Shown here one piece after another: positions 28,978 to 36,904 of a DNA stretch of 64,000 bases. The stretch comes from an uncultured Pelagibacteraceae bacterium (lineage in GTDB: Bacteria; Pseudomonadota; Alphaproteobacteria; Pelagibacterales; Pelagibacteraceae), in contig CACIOP010000005.1 in the NCBI GenBank assembly GCA_902588315.1, positions 22,279 to 86,278 of the forward strand, read 5' to 3'. Made by a program: the position numbers and the translations under genes. Under the pieces are notes generated by a model. That model made no database searches, was not told the origin of the DNA, and was given only the letters and a program-made list of their open reading frames with translations. Position 1 is the stretch's first letter. Each line of letters starts with the position of its first letter.

Positions 28978-29913
28978 ATGAACAACATTAAAAAAGTTGG
29001 ATTATCAGCTCTAGCTGGTTCTCTAGTTGCAATGTCAGTAAATGCTGCAGAAATGACAGTTACTGGTGGCGCATCAATTACTTTCGCTGATTATGGTGCA
29101 GATATTACAAACAACGCTTGGTCTTCAGGTGATGGTTTAACATTTGCAGCATCAGGTGAACTTGATAACGGTTTAACTGTATCTTCGTCATACACATTAG
29201 ACAGAGGTGTTTTAGATGACTACTCTGTATCTATCGCGACTGAAGGAATGGGAACAATTACATTCCATGGTTTAGATGGATCTTCAGCTTTAGGTGCTGT
29301 TGACGATGTTATGCCAACTGCTTATGAAGAGCCATGGTTTGGTGTAACTTCACCTTCAAAAGTTGATGGTAAAGCATACGACGATATGTTCCAGTATGTA
29401 TCTCCAACAGTTGCAGGTGCTACAGTAACATTAACTTACAATCAAGCTGACACAACTAATTCAGATGATTCATTAACTTCAATGGCGATTGCATTATCTC
29501 CAGAAGCTATTGATGGATTAACAATTGGTTATGCTACTCAGGACGATGATTCTGGTGCAGCAACGGCTCACGTAAGTGACACTACTATGTATGTTAAATA
29601 TGTATATGGTGCAGCTACATTAGGTTACCAAATGTCAGATGCTGACAGTGCTACTGATTCTTCAGATGGTGAGTCTGTAGGTTATGGTATTTCTTATGCA
29701 GTATCAGATGAATTATCTATTTCATATGGTGCGCATACTTACGAAACACCAAATGACTCTACTGATAAAGATCAAGAAGCTTCTGCGATTTCAGCTTCAT
29801 ACACTTCAGGTGGTATGACAATTTCTGCAGCTGCAGGTAGCGTTGATAACGTAGGTGGAACAGATGCTACTGACAGAGATACTTACGAGATCTCTATGTC
29901 ATTTGCATTCTAA
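28978..29913 (+). CDS. Outer-membrane porin
   Basis: A 311-residue beta-barrel porin, probably a major outer-membrane protein for diffusion of small solutes. It has a signal peptide (KKVGLSALAGSLVAMSVNAA/E), alternating beta-strand pattern throughout, low lysine and high Asp/Ser/Thr/Gly compared with neighbours, and a C-terminal phenylalanine (EISMSFAF) as required by BamA. It has a strong ribosome-binding site, its own control region and its own terminator, all signs of high expression. Solute specificity cannot be read from the sequence. Confidence 0.93.
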   Translation: MNNIKKVGLSALAGSLVAMSVNAAEMTVTGGASITFADYGADITNNAWSSGDGLTFAASGELDNGLTVSSSYTLDRGVLDDYSVSIATEGMGTITFHGLDGSSALGAVDDVMPTAYEEPWFGVTSPSKVDGKAYDDMFQYVSPTVAGATVTLTYNQADTTNSDDSLTSMAIALSPEAIDGLTIGYATQDDDSGAATAHVSDTTMYVKYVYGAATLGYQMSDADSATDSSDGESVGYGISYAVSDELSISYGAHTYETPNDSTDKDQEASAISASYTSGGMTISAAAGSVDNVGGTDATDRDTYEISMSFAF

Positions 29914-29935
29914 TTCATTTTAGAAGTACAAATTT

Positions 29936-29968
29936 AAAAAGGGCCCCTTCTGTAGGGGCCTTTTTTTT
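29936..29968 (+). terminator. Intrinsic terminator after the porin
   Basis: aaaaagGGCCCC-ttctgta-GGGGCCttttttttt: a GC-rich stem extended by A-T pairs and followed by eight T. The upstream A-run makes it potentially bidirectional, so it may also serve the convergent ThiE-like gene, whose stop codon it touches. It is the clearest intrinsic terminator in the window. Confidence 0.93.
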
Positions 29969-30497
29969 ACTCAAAGTAAGAAATCCCAGCAAACTCAAAT
30001 TTATTAATAAGCTTAAGCTTTTTTATATTATCTTTTGAAACACCACCTAAAACAATTATGTTTTTTTTAGTTAGCCTAGAAAGCAATTTGAATTTATTTA
30101 TTCCTAAATAATTTTTATTTCTTTTGAATAATGAAGATAAAACAATTTTTTCAACATTTTGGCTTTCCTTTCTTCTTATTTCCCTTAGATTGTGTGCTGA
30201 TCCTATTATTTTGAATTGTTTTTTAAAAGAATAGCTTAGGTGTTTAAAACTTTTGTTAAATGCTGGTATATAAACACCATCTAAATCAAGTTTTATTGCT
30301 AATTTTATATTGTTAGATAAAAAAAACTTTAATTTTTTTTTTTTACAGAGTTTCTTAATTTTTATAACCACACTTTCATCTATTTTTTTTGAAGAATAAT
30401 TTCTATAAATTATAGTAGTTTGTTTATCTTGTTTATTGATATTGTTTGTATCAAATTTATTTATAAAGTAATATTTTCTAATCATATTTATATGCAT
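29967..30497 (-). CDS. ThiE/TenI-like protein (degenerate thiamine-phosphate synthase fold)
   Basis: A 176-residue protein resembling the thiamine-phosphate synthase barrel: LDLDGVYIPAFN, SAHNLREIRRKESQNVEKIVLSSLF, NIIVLGGVSKDNIKKL and FAGISYFE follow the ThiE/TenI order and end with the phosphate-binding loops. Residues of a true TMP synthase are missing: the QLREK motif is IIYRNYS, the FINDR motif is FFLSNN, and GVHLGQ is GVYIPA. I infer it is not a normal TMP synthase. The start may be 30497 or 30485 (MIRKYYF). It begins against the yggS start on the other strand. Confidence 0.7.
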   Translation of the reverse strand: MHINMIRKYYFINKFDTNNINKQDKQTTIIYRNYSSKKIDESVVIKIKKLCKKKKLKFFLSNNIKLAIKLDLDGVYIPAFNKSFKHLSYSFKKQFKIIGSAHNLREIRRKESQNVEKIVLSSLFKRNKNYLGINKFKLLSRLTKKNIIVLGGVSKDNIKKLKLINKFEFAGISYFE

Positions 30498-31151
30498 AGT
30501 ACTGTTAAAAATTTATTAGACATTGAAAATAATATCAAAGATTATTTGGGTAAAACTACTGACGAAAATTTTCCAAAAATAATAGCAGTTTCTAAGACAT
30601 TCAAAATTGATAAAATTCTGCCTCTTGTTGACCATGGTCATTGTGATTTTGGTGAAAACAAAGTTCAGGAAGCAGTTGATAAATGGACGGAAATAAAAAA
30701 AAAAAATTCTCAAATTAGATTGCACATGATTGGAAAATTACAAACTAATAAAGTAAAATTTGCAGTAAAATTATTTGACTATATTCATTCAGTAGATAGT
30801 GAGAAATTGGCTAAAAAAATTGCAGATGAACAATTTAAATTAAACAAAAAAATTAAAGTTTTCTTGCAAGTAAATATTGCTGATGAAAATCAGAAATCTG
30901 GAATTAGTAAAAATGAATTAAATAAGTTGGTTTCATATTGTAAAGAAATTAATTTAGATTTAATTGGCTTAATGTGCATACCTCCTTTCGATGTTAACCC
31001 TGAGAGATACTTCGATGAGATGAAAGAATTAAACAAAAAATATGGCTTTGTAGAGTTAAGTATGGGGATGTCGTCAGATTATTTAAAAGCAGTAGAAAAA
31101 TCATCTACATATTTAAGAATTGGTTCTAATATTTTTGGAAAACGTATTTAG
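30492..31151 (+). CDS. YggS-family pyridoxal-phosphate homeostasis protein
   Basis: PLP-binding TIM-barrel protein (YggS/PROSC family) that controls free PLP and amino-acid balance. The PLP lysine is Lys35 in IAVSKTFKID; FGENKVQEAVDKW, LHMIGKLQTNKVK, LQVNIADENQKSGI and LSMGMSSDYLKAVE are the family signatures. I start it at ATG 30492 (219 residues) because the 24 residues added by the track start are hydrophobic, unlike the family, and lie inside the opposite gene. Its ATG and the ATG of the opposite gene together form ATGCAT. The stop overlaps the next gene's stop by 4 bp (TTAG). Confidence 0.94.
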   Translation: MHSTVKNLLDIENNIKDYLGKTTDENFPKIIAVSKTFKIDKILPLVDHGHCDFGENKVQEAVDKWTEIKKKNSQIRLHMIGKLQTNKVKFAVKLFDYIHSVDSEKLAKKIADEQFKLNKKIKVFLQVNIADENQKSGISKNELNKLVSYCKEINLDLIGLMCIPPFDVNPERYFDEMKELNKKYGFVELSMGMSSDYLKAVEKSSTYLRIGSNIFGKRI

Positions 31152-31642
31152 AAAATTTTTATTTTAGATTTTTTTTTAAGTATTCTAAGCATTATCAAGA
31201 AATCTTTTTCTTTTAAGGCGACACATCCAGCTGTGGGTTTATAATCTCTAGTAAGATGAATAAAAATACAGCTACCTAGGCCAACGATAGGTTTTTTAAA
31301 ATTGTACTTAATTGGAATTAGTAAATCATATTTATAATCTTTTCTTTTTAATTTCTCGTGTCTTATTTTATTATTAACTTTAATTAGTTTGTTATATTTT
31401 TTTGGAAAATGGATATCATCACACCAACCCATTTCTTTTTTAATTTCTATACATTTTAATAGAGTTAATGGTTTTTCCATGCGATCTTTCCGATAGTATA
31501 AATTTCCAATTTCAAAAACTCCTTTAGGGGTTTTTTTATCTCCCTCCTTTTTGTCGGTTGTTGAACCTTTTTTGCCAATACAGCAGGTAAATTTAAATTC
31601 GTCTATTTGAAGAGTGTGTTTATTTTTAACAAAAATTGTCAT
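31148..31642 (-). CDS. L,D-transpeptidase (YkuD) family protein
   Basis: A 164-residue YkuD-domain protein. The catalytic region IFIHLTRDYKPTAGCVALKEKD contains the conserved histidine and the cysteine nucleophile of L,D-transpeptidases, which make 3-3 peptidoglycan cross-links or attach proteins to peptidoglycan. There is no recognisable signal peptide, as in the YkuD_like cytosol-or-unassigned subgroup common in alphaproteobacteria, so the actual substrate is uncertain. I use the ATG at 31642 rather than the TTG at 31666 in the track. It is divergent from a winged-helix regulator with 12 bases between starts. Confidence 0.83.
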   Translation of the reverse strand: MTIFVKNKHTLQIDEFKFTCCIGKKGSTTDKKEGDKKTPKGVFEIGNLYYRKDRMEKPLTLLKCIEIKKEMGWCDDIHFPKKYNKLIKVNNKIRHEKLKRKDYKYDLLIPIKYNFKKPIVGLGSCIFIHLTRDYKPTAGCVALKEKDFLIMLRILKKKSKIKIF

Positions 31643-31654
31643 ATTCTTTTTTTT

Positions 31655-32218
31655 GTGAGTACTCAAAATTTAATAATATATAAGTTTAATGAATTATATC
31701 AAATTCTAGAAGAACTTGGTTTAGATTTAAATTTTAAGATTATTGTTGCAGAAAACGAAGAGTCTCTAAATGAAAAAATAAAAAAAATTCACAATTACTT
31801 AATTATATCTAATAAAAAATATTCAGATACTCATAATCAATTTGTTCTAAATTACACGCCAATTAATATTTTTAAATTAATCGAAAAGATAAATATTGAA
31901 TTTTTGAAATTACAATTTAACAGCCAGTCTGAAGTAATAATAAAAAATTATAATATTGATTTAAATTCAAGAGAAATGTTTAAAAATAATATTAGACTTA
32001 AGTTGACAGAAAAAGAAATAAATACAATTAATTATTTATCTAAATCAGAAAAACCAGTTAGTGTTGATGAGCTGCAACAAAAAGTTTGGAGTTATCAGTC
32101 TGATATAGAAACCCATACTGTTGAAACTCATATTTATCGATTAAGAAAAAAAATTTTAAACACATTTAATGATAAAGATTTTATAATTAGTAAAAAAAAT
32201 GGCTATCAAATCAAATAA
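31655..32218 (+). CDS. OmpR/PhoB-type winged-helix regulator with degenerate receiver-like domain
   Basis: A 187-residue DNA-binding protein. The C-terminal half is a clear trans_reg_C winged helix: LTEKEINTINYLSKSEKPVSVDELQQKVW, then the recognition helix THTVETHIYRLRKKI and the wing IISKKNGYQIK. The N-terminal half has receiver-like alternation but no acidic pocket and no phosphoacceptor Asp (YLIISNKK where the Asp would sit), so it is probably not phosphorylated. GTG at 31655 (MSTQNLIIYKF) avoids the overlap forced by the track start. No kinase gene is nearby. The next small gene overlaps its 3' end by 20 bp. Confidence 0.82.
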   Translation: MSTQNLIIYKFNELYQILEELGLDLNFKIIVAENEESLNEKIKKIHNYLIISNKKYSDTHNQFVLNYTPINIFKLIEKINIEFLKLQFNSQSEVIIKNYNIDLNSREMFKNNIRLKLTEKEINTINYLSKSEKPVSVDELQQKVWSYQSDIETHTVETHIYRLRKKILNTFNDKDFIISKKNGYQIK

Positions 32219-32318
32219 AAAAAACCCTTTAGCTAAAGATTTATTTACTAAAAAGTACAAACAAAAAATAATTAAGCCTAAAAAAGGCAAGGGAAGTTTT
32301 AAAAGAAAAAAAATTTAA
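32199..32318 (+). CDS. ArfA-like alternative ribosome-rescue peptide (39 aa, not in ORF track)
   Basis: A 39-residue, very basic protein starting MAIKSNKKNPLAKDLF and ending IIKPKKGKGSFKRKKI. The tail matches the ArfA (formerly DUF331) core, which in E. coli reads [20 protein letters not shown]; ArfA enters the empty mRNA channel of stalled ribosomes with its basic tail and recruits RF2. Here the family core is kept and the hydrophobic C-terminal part of E. coli ArfA is absent. It begins inside the 3' end of the regulator gene (+1 frame, 20-bp overlap) and stops one base before the convergent kinase gene. No strong ribosome-binding site is seen. Confidence 0.7.
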   Translation: MAIKSNKKNPLAKDLFTKKYKQKIIKPKKGKGSFKRKKI

Positions 32319-32319
32319 G

Positions 32320-33249
32320 TTAAAGTCTTGCCCCAATTTGCTGTATTACTTTAGACGACATTTCAGTACCTTTTTCGAGACACTCTTTTATAGATAATTT
32401 CTTAATATACCCGTGTAAAAAACCAGCAGCAAAAAGATCACCTGCACCTGTAAGATCAATAATTTTTAGATTTTTTTGTATATCACTTTCAATAACTTTA
32501 TCACCATTAACTGCAACCGCACCTTTTTCACCTCTAGTCACAATCGTTAATTTATTAAGTTTTTTTAAAAAATTTATAACCTCATCAAAATTCTTTGCTT
32601 CAATTAAAGATGTAATTTCTTGTTCGTTAGCAAAAGTTATATCAAGTTTATTTTTTACTAAGTTTAAAAAATGCGTTTTGTGTCTATCTACGCAAAATAG
32701 ATCTGAGAGCGACATAGCAACTTTGTTTGCGTTATTTATAGCTTTATCAAATGCTTTCTTTGGTTCTCCTTCATCCCATAGGTAACCTTCTAAAAAAATT
32801 ATCTCACTTTTTTTAATTGCATCAGAACTCACATCATTTTCATTAATCTTTCCCGCAGTTCCTAGGAAAGTACACATTGTTCTTTCTGAGTCTGGAGTTA
32901 CTAAAATTAAGCAAGTTCCCGTTGGTAATTCTTCTCTCTTTTTTGAATAAAAATATTTAACATTTTCTTTTTTTAGACCTTCCTCGTATTTACTACCAAA
33001 TTCATCATCAGAAACTTTACCTATAAAACCAACTTTATCGCCAAGTTGAGATAATCCAACTATAGAGTTTGCTACCGATCCCCCTGATACAGTTTTTTCA
33101 ATTTTAAGATTTGTTAATAAATTTTTGAACTCATTTTCATCAAAGAATAATTTCATTGTACTCTTTGTAAGATTATTTTCGGTAATAAAATTTTCATCTA
33201 CTTTACAAATGACATCTACAATTGCATTTCCAATTCCTAAAATTTTCAT
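32320..33249 (-). CDS. PfkB-family carbohydrate/nucleoside kinase (adenosine-kinase-like)
   Basis: A 309-residue ribokinase-fold enzyme. The substrate-side GNAIVDVICKV, the GGSVANSIVGLSQLG glycine motif, and the C-terminal signature DLTGAGDLFAAGFLHGY with the catalytic Asp and anion hole are intact. The N-terminal pattern and SERTMCTFLGTAG are like adenosine kinases of alphaproteobacteria, but substrate cannot be fixed from sequence. It is followed on this strand by nothing and preceded by nth after one base, so nth and dapB may be cotranscribed with it. Confidence 0.9.
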   Translation of the reverse strand: MKILGIGNAIVDVICKVDENFITENNLTKSTMKLFFDENEFKNLLTNLKIEKTVSGGSVANSIVGLSQLGDKVGFIGKVSDDEFGSKYEEGLKKENVKYFYSKKREELPTGTCLILVTPDSERTMCTFLGTAGKINENDVSSDAIKKSEIIFLEGYLWDEGEPKKAFDKAINNANKVAMSLSDLFCVDRHKTHFLNLVKNKLDITFANEQEITSLIEAKNFDEVINFLKKLNKLTIVTRGEKGAVAVNGDKVIESDIQKNLKIIDLTGAGDLFAAGFLHGYIKKLSIKECLEKGTEMSSKVIQQIGARL

Positions 33250-33250
33250 G

Positions 33251-33904
33251 TTAAGCTTTTTTGGTAATAACAGGTTTTTTTCTATTTGGGTAGCAAGTAG
33301 TACATATTTTACAGCTTAAACCATAACATTCTCTTGCTTTACAATATTCTCTACCATAAAAAATTATTTGTAAATGAAGCTTGGACCAGGTTTTTTTAGG
33401 AAATATTCTTTTTAAATCTTTTTCAGTTTGAACTACATTTTTTCCATTTGTTAAACCCCATCTTTGTGCAAGTCTATGGATATGTGTATCAACGGCAAAA
33501 GCTGGATATCCAAAACCTTGAGACATCACAACACTAGCTGTTTTATGTCCTACACCAGGTAGTTTTTCAAGTTCTTCAAAAGTTTTAGGTACTTTACCCT
33601 TATGTTTTTCTAACACTTGCTTAGACATTAAATAAATACTTTTAGCTTTAATTCTAAAAATACCTATTTTCTTAATTAATTTTTCAATTTTTTTCCTTCC
33701 TAATTTTACAAAGTGTTCTGGCTTATAATATTTCGGATATATATCTTGTGTTACATTATTAACATTTAAATCAGTACATTGTGCAGAAAGCAGGACAGAA
33801 ATTAATAATGTGAAAGTATTTTTACTTTTTAAAGGAACAGGTGTTTTAGGATAAATTTTATTTAAAGTTTTAATAATTACTTTTGCTTTTTGTTTTTCAT
33901 TCAT
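33251..33904 (-). CDS. nth: Endonuclease III (Nth)
   Basis: Bifunctional DNA glycosylase/AP lyase for oxidised pyrimidines. The helix-hairpin-helix with catalytic lysine is LEKLPGVGHKTASVV, and the catalytic aspartate is in FAVDTHIHRLAQRWGL. The C-terminal 4Fe-4S region reads GREYCKARECYGLSCKICTTC: five cysteines that do not follow the usual C-X6-C-X2-C-X5-C spacing. 217 residues. It overlaps dapB by 4 bp. Confidence 0.96.
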   Translation of the reverse strand: MNEKQKAKVIIKTLNKIYPKTPVPLKSKNTFTLLISVLLSAQCTDLNVNNVTQDIYPKYYKPEHFVKLGRKKIEKLIKKIGIFRIKAKSIYLMSKQVLEKHKGKVPKTFEELEKLPGVGHKTASVVMSQGFGYPAFAVDTHIHRLAQRWGLTNGKNVVQTEKDLKRIFPKKTWSKLHLQIIFYGREYCKARECYGLSCKICTTCYPNRKKPVITKKA

Positions 33905-34680
33905 TTTGAAAAGTTAAGCAAATCTCTCATAGAATATAAACCTGGTTTTTTTTTCATCAACCATTTAGAGGCAGTTAAAGCTCCATCTGAATAAAGCGCT
34001 CTATCAAAAGCTTCATGGTTCAATGTAATTATTTCTTTTCCACTGGAGAATTTCACTTCGTGTTCACCAATAATTTCACCTTTTCTAATTGAGTTAAAAT
34101 TAATTTTTTTTCCATAAGGAAAAGACTTTTTATTTAAGAATTTTTTACCAATTAAATTATATAAATTTTTATTTTTTCCATCAGCAATTCCTTTACCAAG
34201 CATCAAGGCAGTACCAGATGGATAGTCTTTTTTATGTTTGTGATGTACTTCAAATATTTTACTCAAATATTCATCATTTAGGGATTTTGATGCAATCTCA
34301 GTTAAATACATTAATAAATTTACACCTAAACTCATGTTACCTGCTTTTAGAATAGGTATTTTTTTTGAATATTTTTTAATTTGATTTTCTTGGCTTCTAG
34401 TAAATCCAGTGGTTCCAACTACCACTTTTTTCCTCAGTTTTGATGCTATCTTGATAATTTCAAGAGTACAACTTGGTACTGTGAAATCAATAATTACATC
34501 AGTTTTTTTAAAAGCTTTGACAGAATTTAACTCGGGTTTAACTCTGTTAAACGTTTTATTTATTAATCTATTTTCTGTAAGTGTAACTAGTTTAAAGTTT
34601 TTATTTTTTTTTGCAGATCTAATTAATTGCTGGCCCATCCTACCCATGCAACCAGAAATAGCTAAATTTATTTTTTTCAT
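33901..34680 (-). CDS. dapB: 4-hydroxy-tetrahydrodipicolinate reductase DapB
   Basis: NAD(P)H-dependent step of the diaminopimelate/lysine pathway. The dinucleotide-binding ISGCMGRMGQQLI is at the N-terminus, followed by VGTTGFTRSQ and the catalytic EVHHKHKKDYPSGTAL. 259 residues. Supplies meso-DAP for peptidoglycan and lysine. It overlaps nth by 4 bp and is divergent from the polysaccharide-lyase-like gene across 43 bases. Confidence 0.98.
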   Translation of the reverse strand: MKKINLAISGCMGRMGQQLIRSAKKNKNFKLVTLTENRLINKTFNRVKPELNSVKAFKKTDVIIDFTVPSCTLEIIKIASKLRKKVVVGTTGFTRSQENQIKKYSKKIPILKAGNMSLGVNLLMYLTEIASKSLNDEYLSKIFEVHHKHKKDYPSGTALMLGKGIADGKNKNLYNLIGKKFLNKKSFPYGKKINFNSIRKGEIIGEHEVKFSSGKEIITLNHEAFDRALYSDGALTASKWLMKKKPGLYSMRDLLNFSK

Positions 34681-34723
34681 TAGTATTTTTTTATTATAAT
34701 ATACATTACTTACATTAATTGAA

Positions 34724-35740
34724 ATGAATTATATTATAAAAATTATTTTTTTATTTAGCTTTTGCACTTTTGTTTTTGCTGAAGAAGCGATATTTCACAA
34801 AAATTTAAAAATCAAAAAAGACGATACTACAGTCAATGTTAAAGGTGGTTTTAAAATTATTAGAGAGCAATTTTATAAAAATTTTAAAAAAGAAAACAAT
34901 CTTGATTATAATTTTTTAGAAGTTACCAAAGAGAATCCTAGATATGGTGACACCGCTTTGAAACTCACTTTAGGAACTGGTTGTATTGGCTCAAAAGCAG
35001 ATTGTAAAAGAGCGAATGCTGAGTCAAAAAAAAGAGTTGAGATAAGTGGAAGAAAGATTGGAAAAAAAAAGGACGATAATGTATGGATGTCAATGTCACT
35101 CTTGATACCCAAAGATTTTAAATGGGGAGGAAGACTTACTATACAGCAATGGCATAACGATATAGAAGTTTATGAACCTATGTTAGAAACTGATTTAAAA
35201 AATTTTGTTGGATTAACTATGAAAAATGGGTCTAAAAAGGGATATTTTGTATTGGACAAGCCAAATAAAAATTGCTCAGCTGGCTCTGGAGATGGTTCTA
35301 CGGGCGCTAATTTTTGTATAAAAGCCTATCAGGAGTTTAAATTATTGGATTGGGATGAGTTACTAAGTCTTAAGGGAAAATGGATAGATATTATCCATAA
35401 TATTAACTTTAACTCTAATCCGGAAAAAGGTTATTTCAAAATTTGGATTAATGGTGATCTTAAAGTTGATCAGAAAGGACAAACAATTTGGAAAACCCAC
35501 GGTGATGTAGAAAAGTATTTTGGTAAAAATCGTTGGGATTTTAAGTTTGGAATTTACACAACCTCAAAAATGGCATTTAAGTTATATTTCGACGAAATTT
35601 GGATAAAAAAATCTTGTAAAGGTCTCAAATTAAAGCGACTTGGTTATAATTGTAAAAGTTTATTGAACCAAAAAGGAGGTGCAAAACCTTATGTAATTAA
35701 AGATATAAGTGGTAATCCAGCTTTGGCCGGAACCTTATAA
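34724..35740 (+). CDS. Secreted polysaccharide-lyase-like protein
   Basis: A 338-residue exported protein with signal peptide (IIFLFSFCTFVFA/EE). The mature part resembles the heparin-lyase-I-like jelly-roll family (Pfam Polysacc_lyase, PF14099): KKRVEISG, DDNVWMSMSLLIPKDF, LTIQQWHN, GKWIDIIHNINFN and GYFKIWINGDL follow that fold's conserved strand order and Trp/His positions. I infer binding or cleavage of a polysaccharide in the periplasm or outside the cell. Catalytic residues are not certain, so it could be a binding protein or a concanavalin-like domain of another use. It stands alone, convergent with dnaJ. Confidence 0.7.
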   Translation: MNYIIKIIFLFSFCTFVFAEEAIFHKNLKIKKDDTTVNVKGGFKIIREQFYKNFKKENNLDYNFLEVTKENPRYGDTALKLTLGTGCIGSKADCKRANAESKKRVEISGRKIGKKKDDNVWMSMSLLIPKDFKWGGRLTIQQWHNDIEVYEPMLETDLKNFVGLTMKNGSKKGYFVLDKPNKNCSAGSGDGSTGANFCIKAYQEFKLLDWDELLSLKGKWIDIIHNINFNSNPEKGYFKIWINGDLKVDQKGQTIWKTHGDVEKYFGKNRWDFKFGIYTTSKMAFKLYFDEIWIKKSCKGLKLKRLGYNCKSLLNQKGGAKPYVIKDISGNPALAGTL

Positions 35741-35747
35741 TTTGAGG

Positions 35748-36875
35748 TTAATTTTTCCAGAAATCTTTTGCTTTTTGAAAAAATTTTTTAATACTTGGAT
35801 TTGACTTATCGTTTTCAATGTCTCTAAATTGCTCTAATAATTCTTTTTGTTTTTTATTTAAATAAACCGGTACTTCTGTTTTTACCTGAACATACAAATC
35901 CCCGAAATCACCCCGTCTCATAAATGGCATTCCTTTACCTTTTAATCTGAATTGTTTTCCATTTTGAGTTCCATCAGGAATTTTTATTTTAGCTTTTCCC
36001 CCGTCAATAGTAGGTATTTCAATGGTTGTTCCTAAAGCTGCATCAGCTAAAGAAAGAGGGAATTCAAAAAATAAATTTTCGTCTGATCTTTTAAATAAGT
36101 TATGTGAATTTACATTGATAAACAGATAAAGATCTCCTGTTGCTCCACCTCTAGTTCCAGCTTCACCTTTTCCTGCGAGCCTTATTCTTGTTCCATCATC
36201 TACACCTTTTGGAATTGTTACAGATATTCTTTTAGATGCTTGTTTTTTACCCTGACCATTACAATCATTACAAGGATTAGTAATTTCCTCACCATTTCCA
36301 TTACATTGAGGACAGGTTTGTTGAACAGTAAAGAAACCTTGATTAGATCTTATTCTGCCATTCCCACCACAATATGAACATCTATCAGGTGAATAACCAG
36401 GCTTAGATCCATTACCTTTACAAGTCCCACATTGTTCTGATGTTGAAAATTTAATATCTTGTTTTTTTCCATGATAAGCTTCTTCTAGAGAAATAGATAA
36501 ATCATACCTTAAGTCAGAACCTCTATTATTTGATTTTCTATTTCTTGAGCGTCCACCTCCTCCAAAATCTCCGAAGAAATCTTCAAAAATATCTGAAAAA
36601 TCTGCTCCGCTAAATCCACCAAAACCTCCGCCTGGTCTTCCACCACCATTTTCGAAAGCTGCATGACCAAAGTTATCGTAGTTTTGTTTCTTCTCTTTGT
36701 CTGAAAGTATCCCGTAGGCTTCACTGGCTTCTTTAAATTTTTCTTCAGCCTTTGTGTCTCCAGGATTTTTATCTGGATGATATTTAACAGCTAATTTTCT
36801 GTATGCAGATTTTAATTCGTCAGGGCTTGCGCTTTTGTTAACGCCTAGGACATCGTAATAGTCTCTTTTAGCCAT
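35748..36875 (-). CDS. dnaJ: Chaperone DnaJ
   Basis: Hsp40 co-chaperone that delivers substrates to DnaK and stimulates its ATPase. Domain order: J domain with YHPDKNPG, a Gly/Phe-rich linker ([13 protein letters not shown]), four zinc-binding repeats ([32 protein letters not shown]) and the C-terminal substrate-binding domains. Complete type I DnaJ. I use the ATG at 36875 ([11 protein letters not shown]); the track start one codon earlier is TTG. It follows dnaK after 29 bases in the same operon. Confidence 0.99.
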   Translation of the reverse strand: MAKRDYYDVLGVNKSASPDELKSAYRKLAVKYHPDKNPGDTKAEEKFKEASEAYGILSDKEKKQNYDNFGHAAFENGGGRPGGGFGGFSGADFSDIFEDFFGDFGGGGRSRNRKSNNRGSDLRYDLSISLEEAYHGKKQDIKFSTSEQCGTCKGNGSKPGYSPDRCSYCGGNGRIRSNQGFFTVQQTCPQCNGNGEEITNPCNDCNGQGKKQASKRISVTIPKGVDDGTRIRLAGKGEAGTRGGATGDLYLFINVNSHNLFKRSDENLFFEFPLSLADAALGTTIEIPTIDGGKAKIKIPDGTQNGKQFRLKGKGMPFMRRGDFGDLYVQVKTEVPVYLNKKQKELLEQFRDIENDKSNPSIKKFFQKAKDFWKN

Positions 36876-36904
36876 CAAATTACCCCAGACAATTAAATGT
36901 CAGT

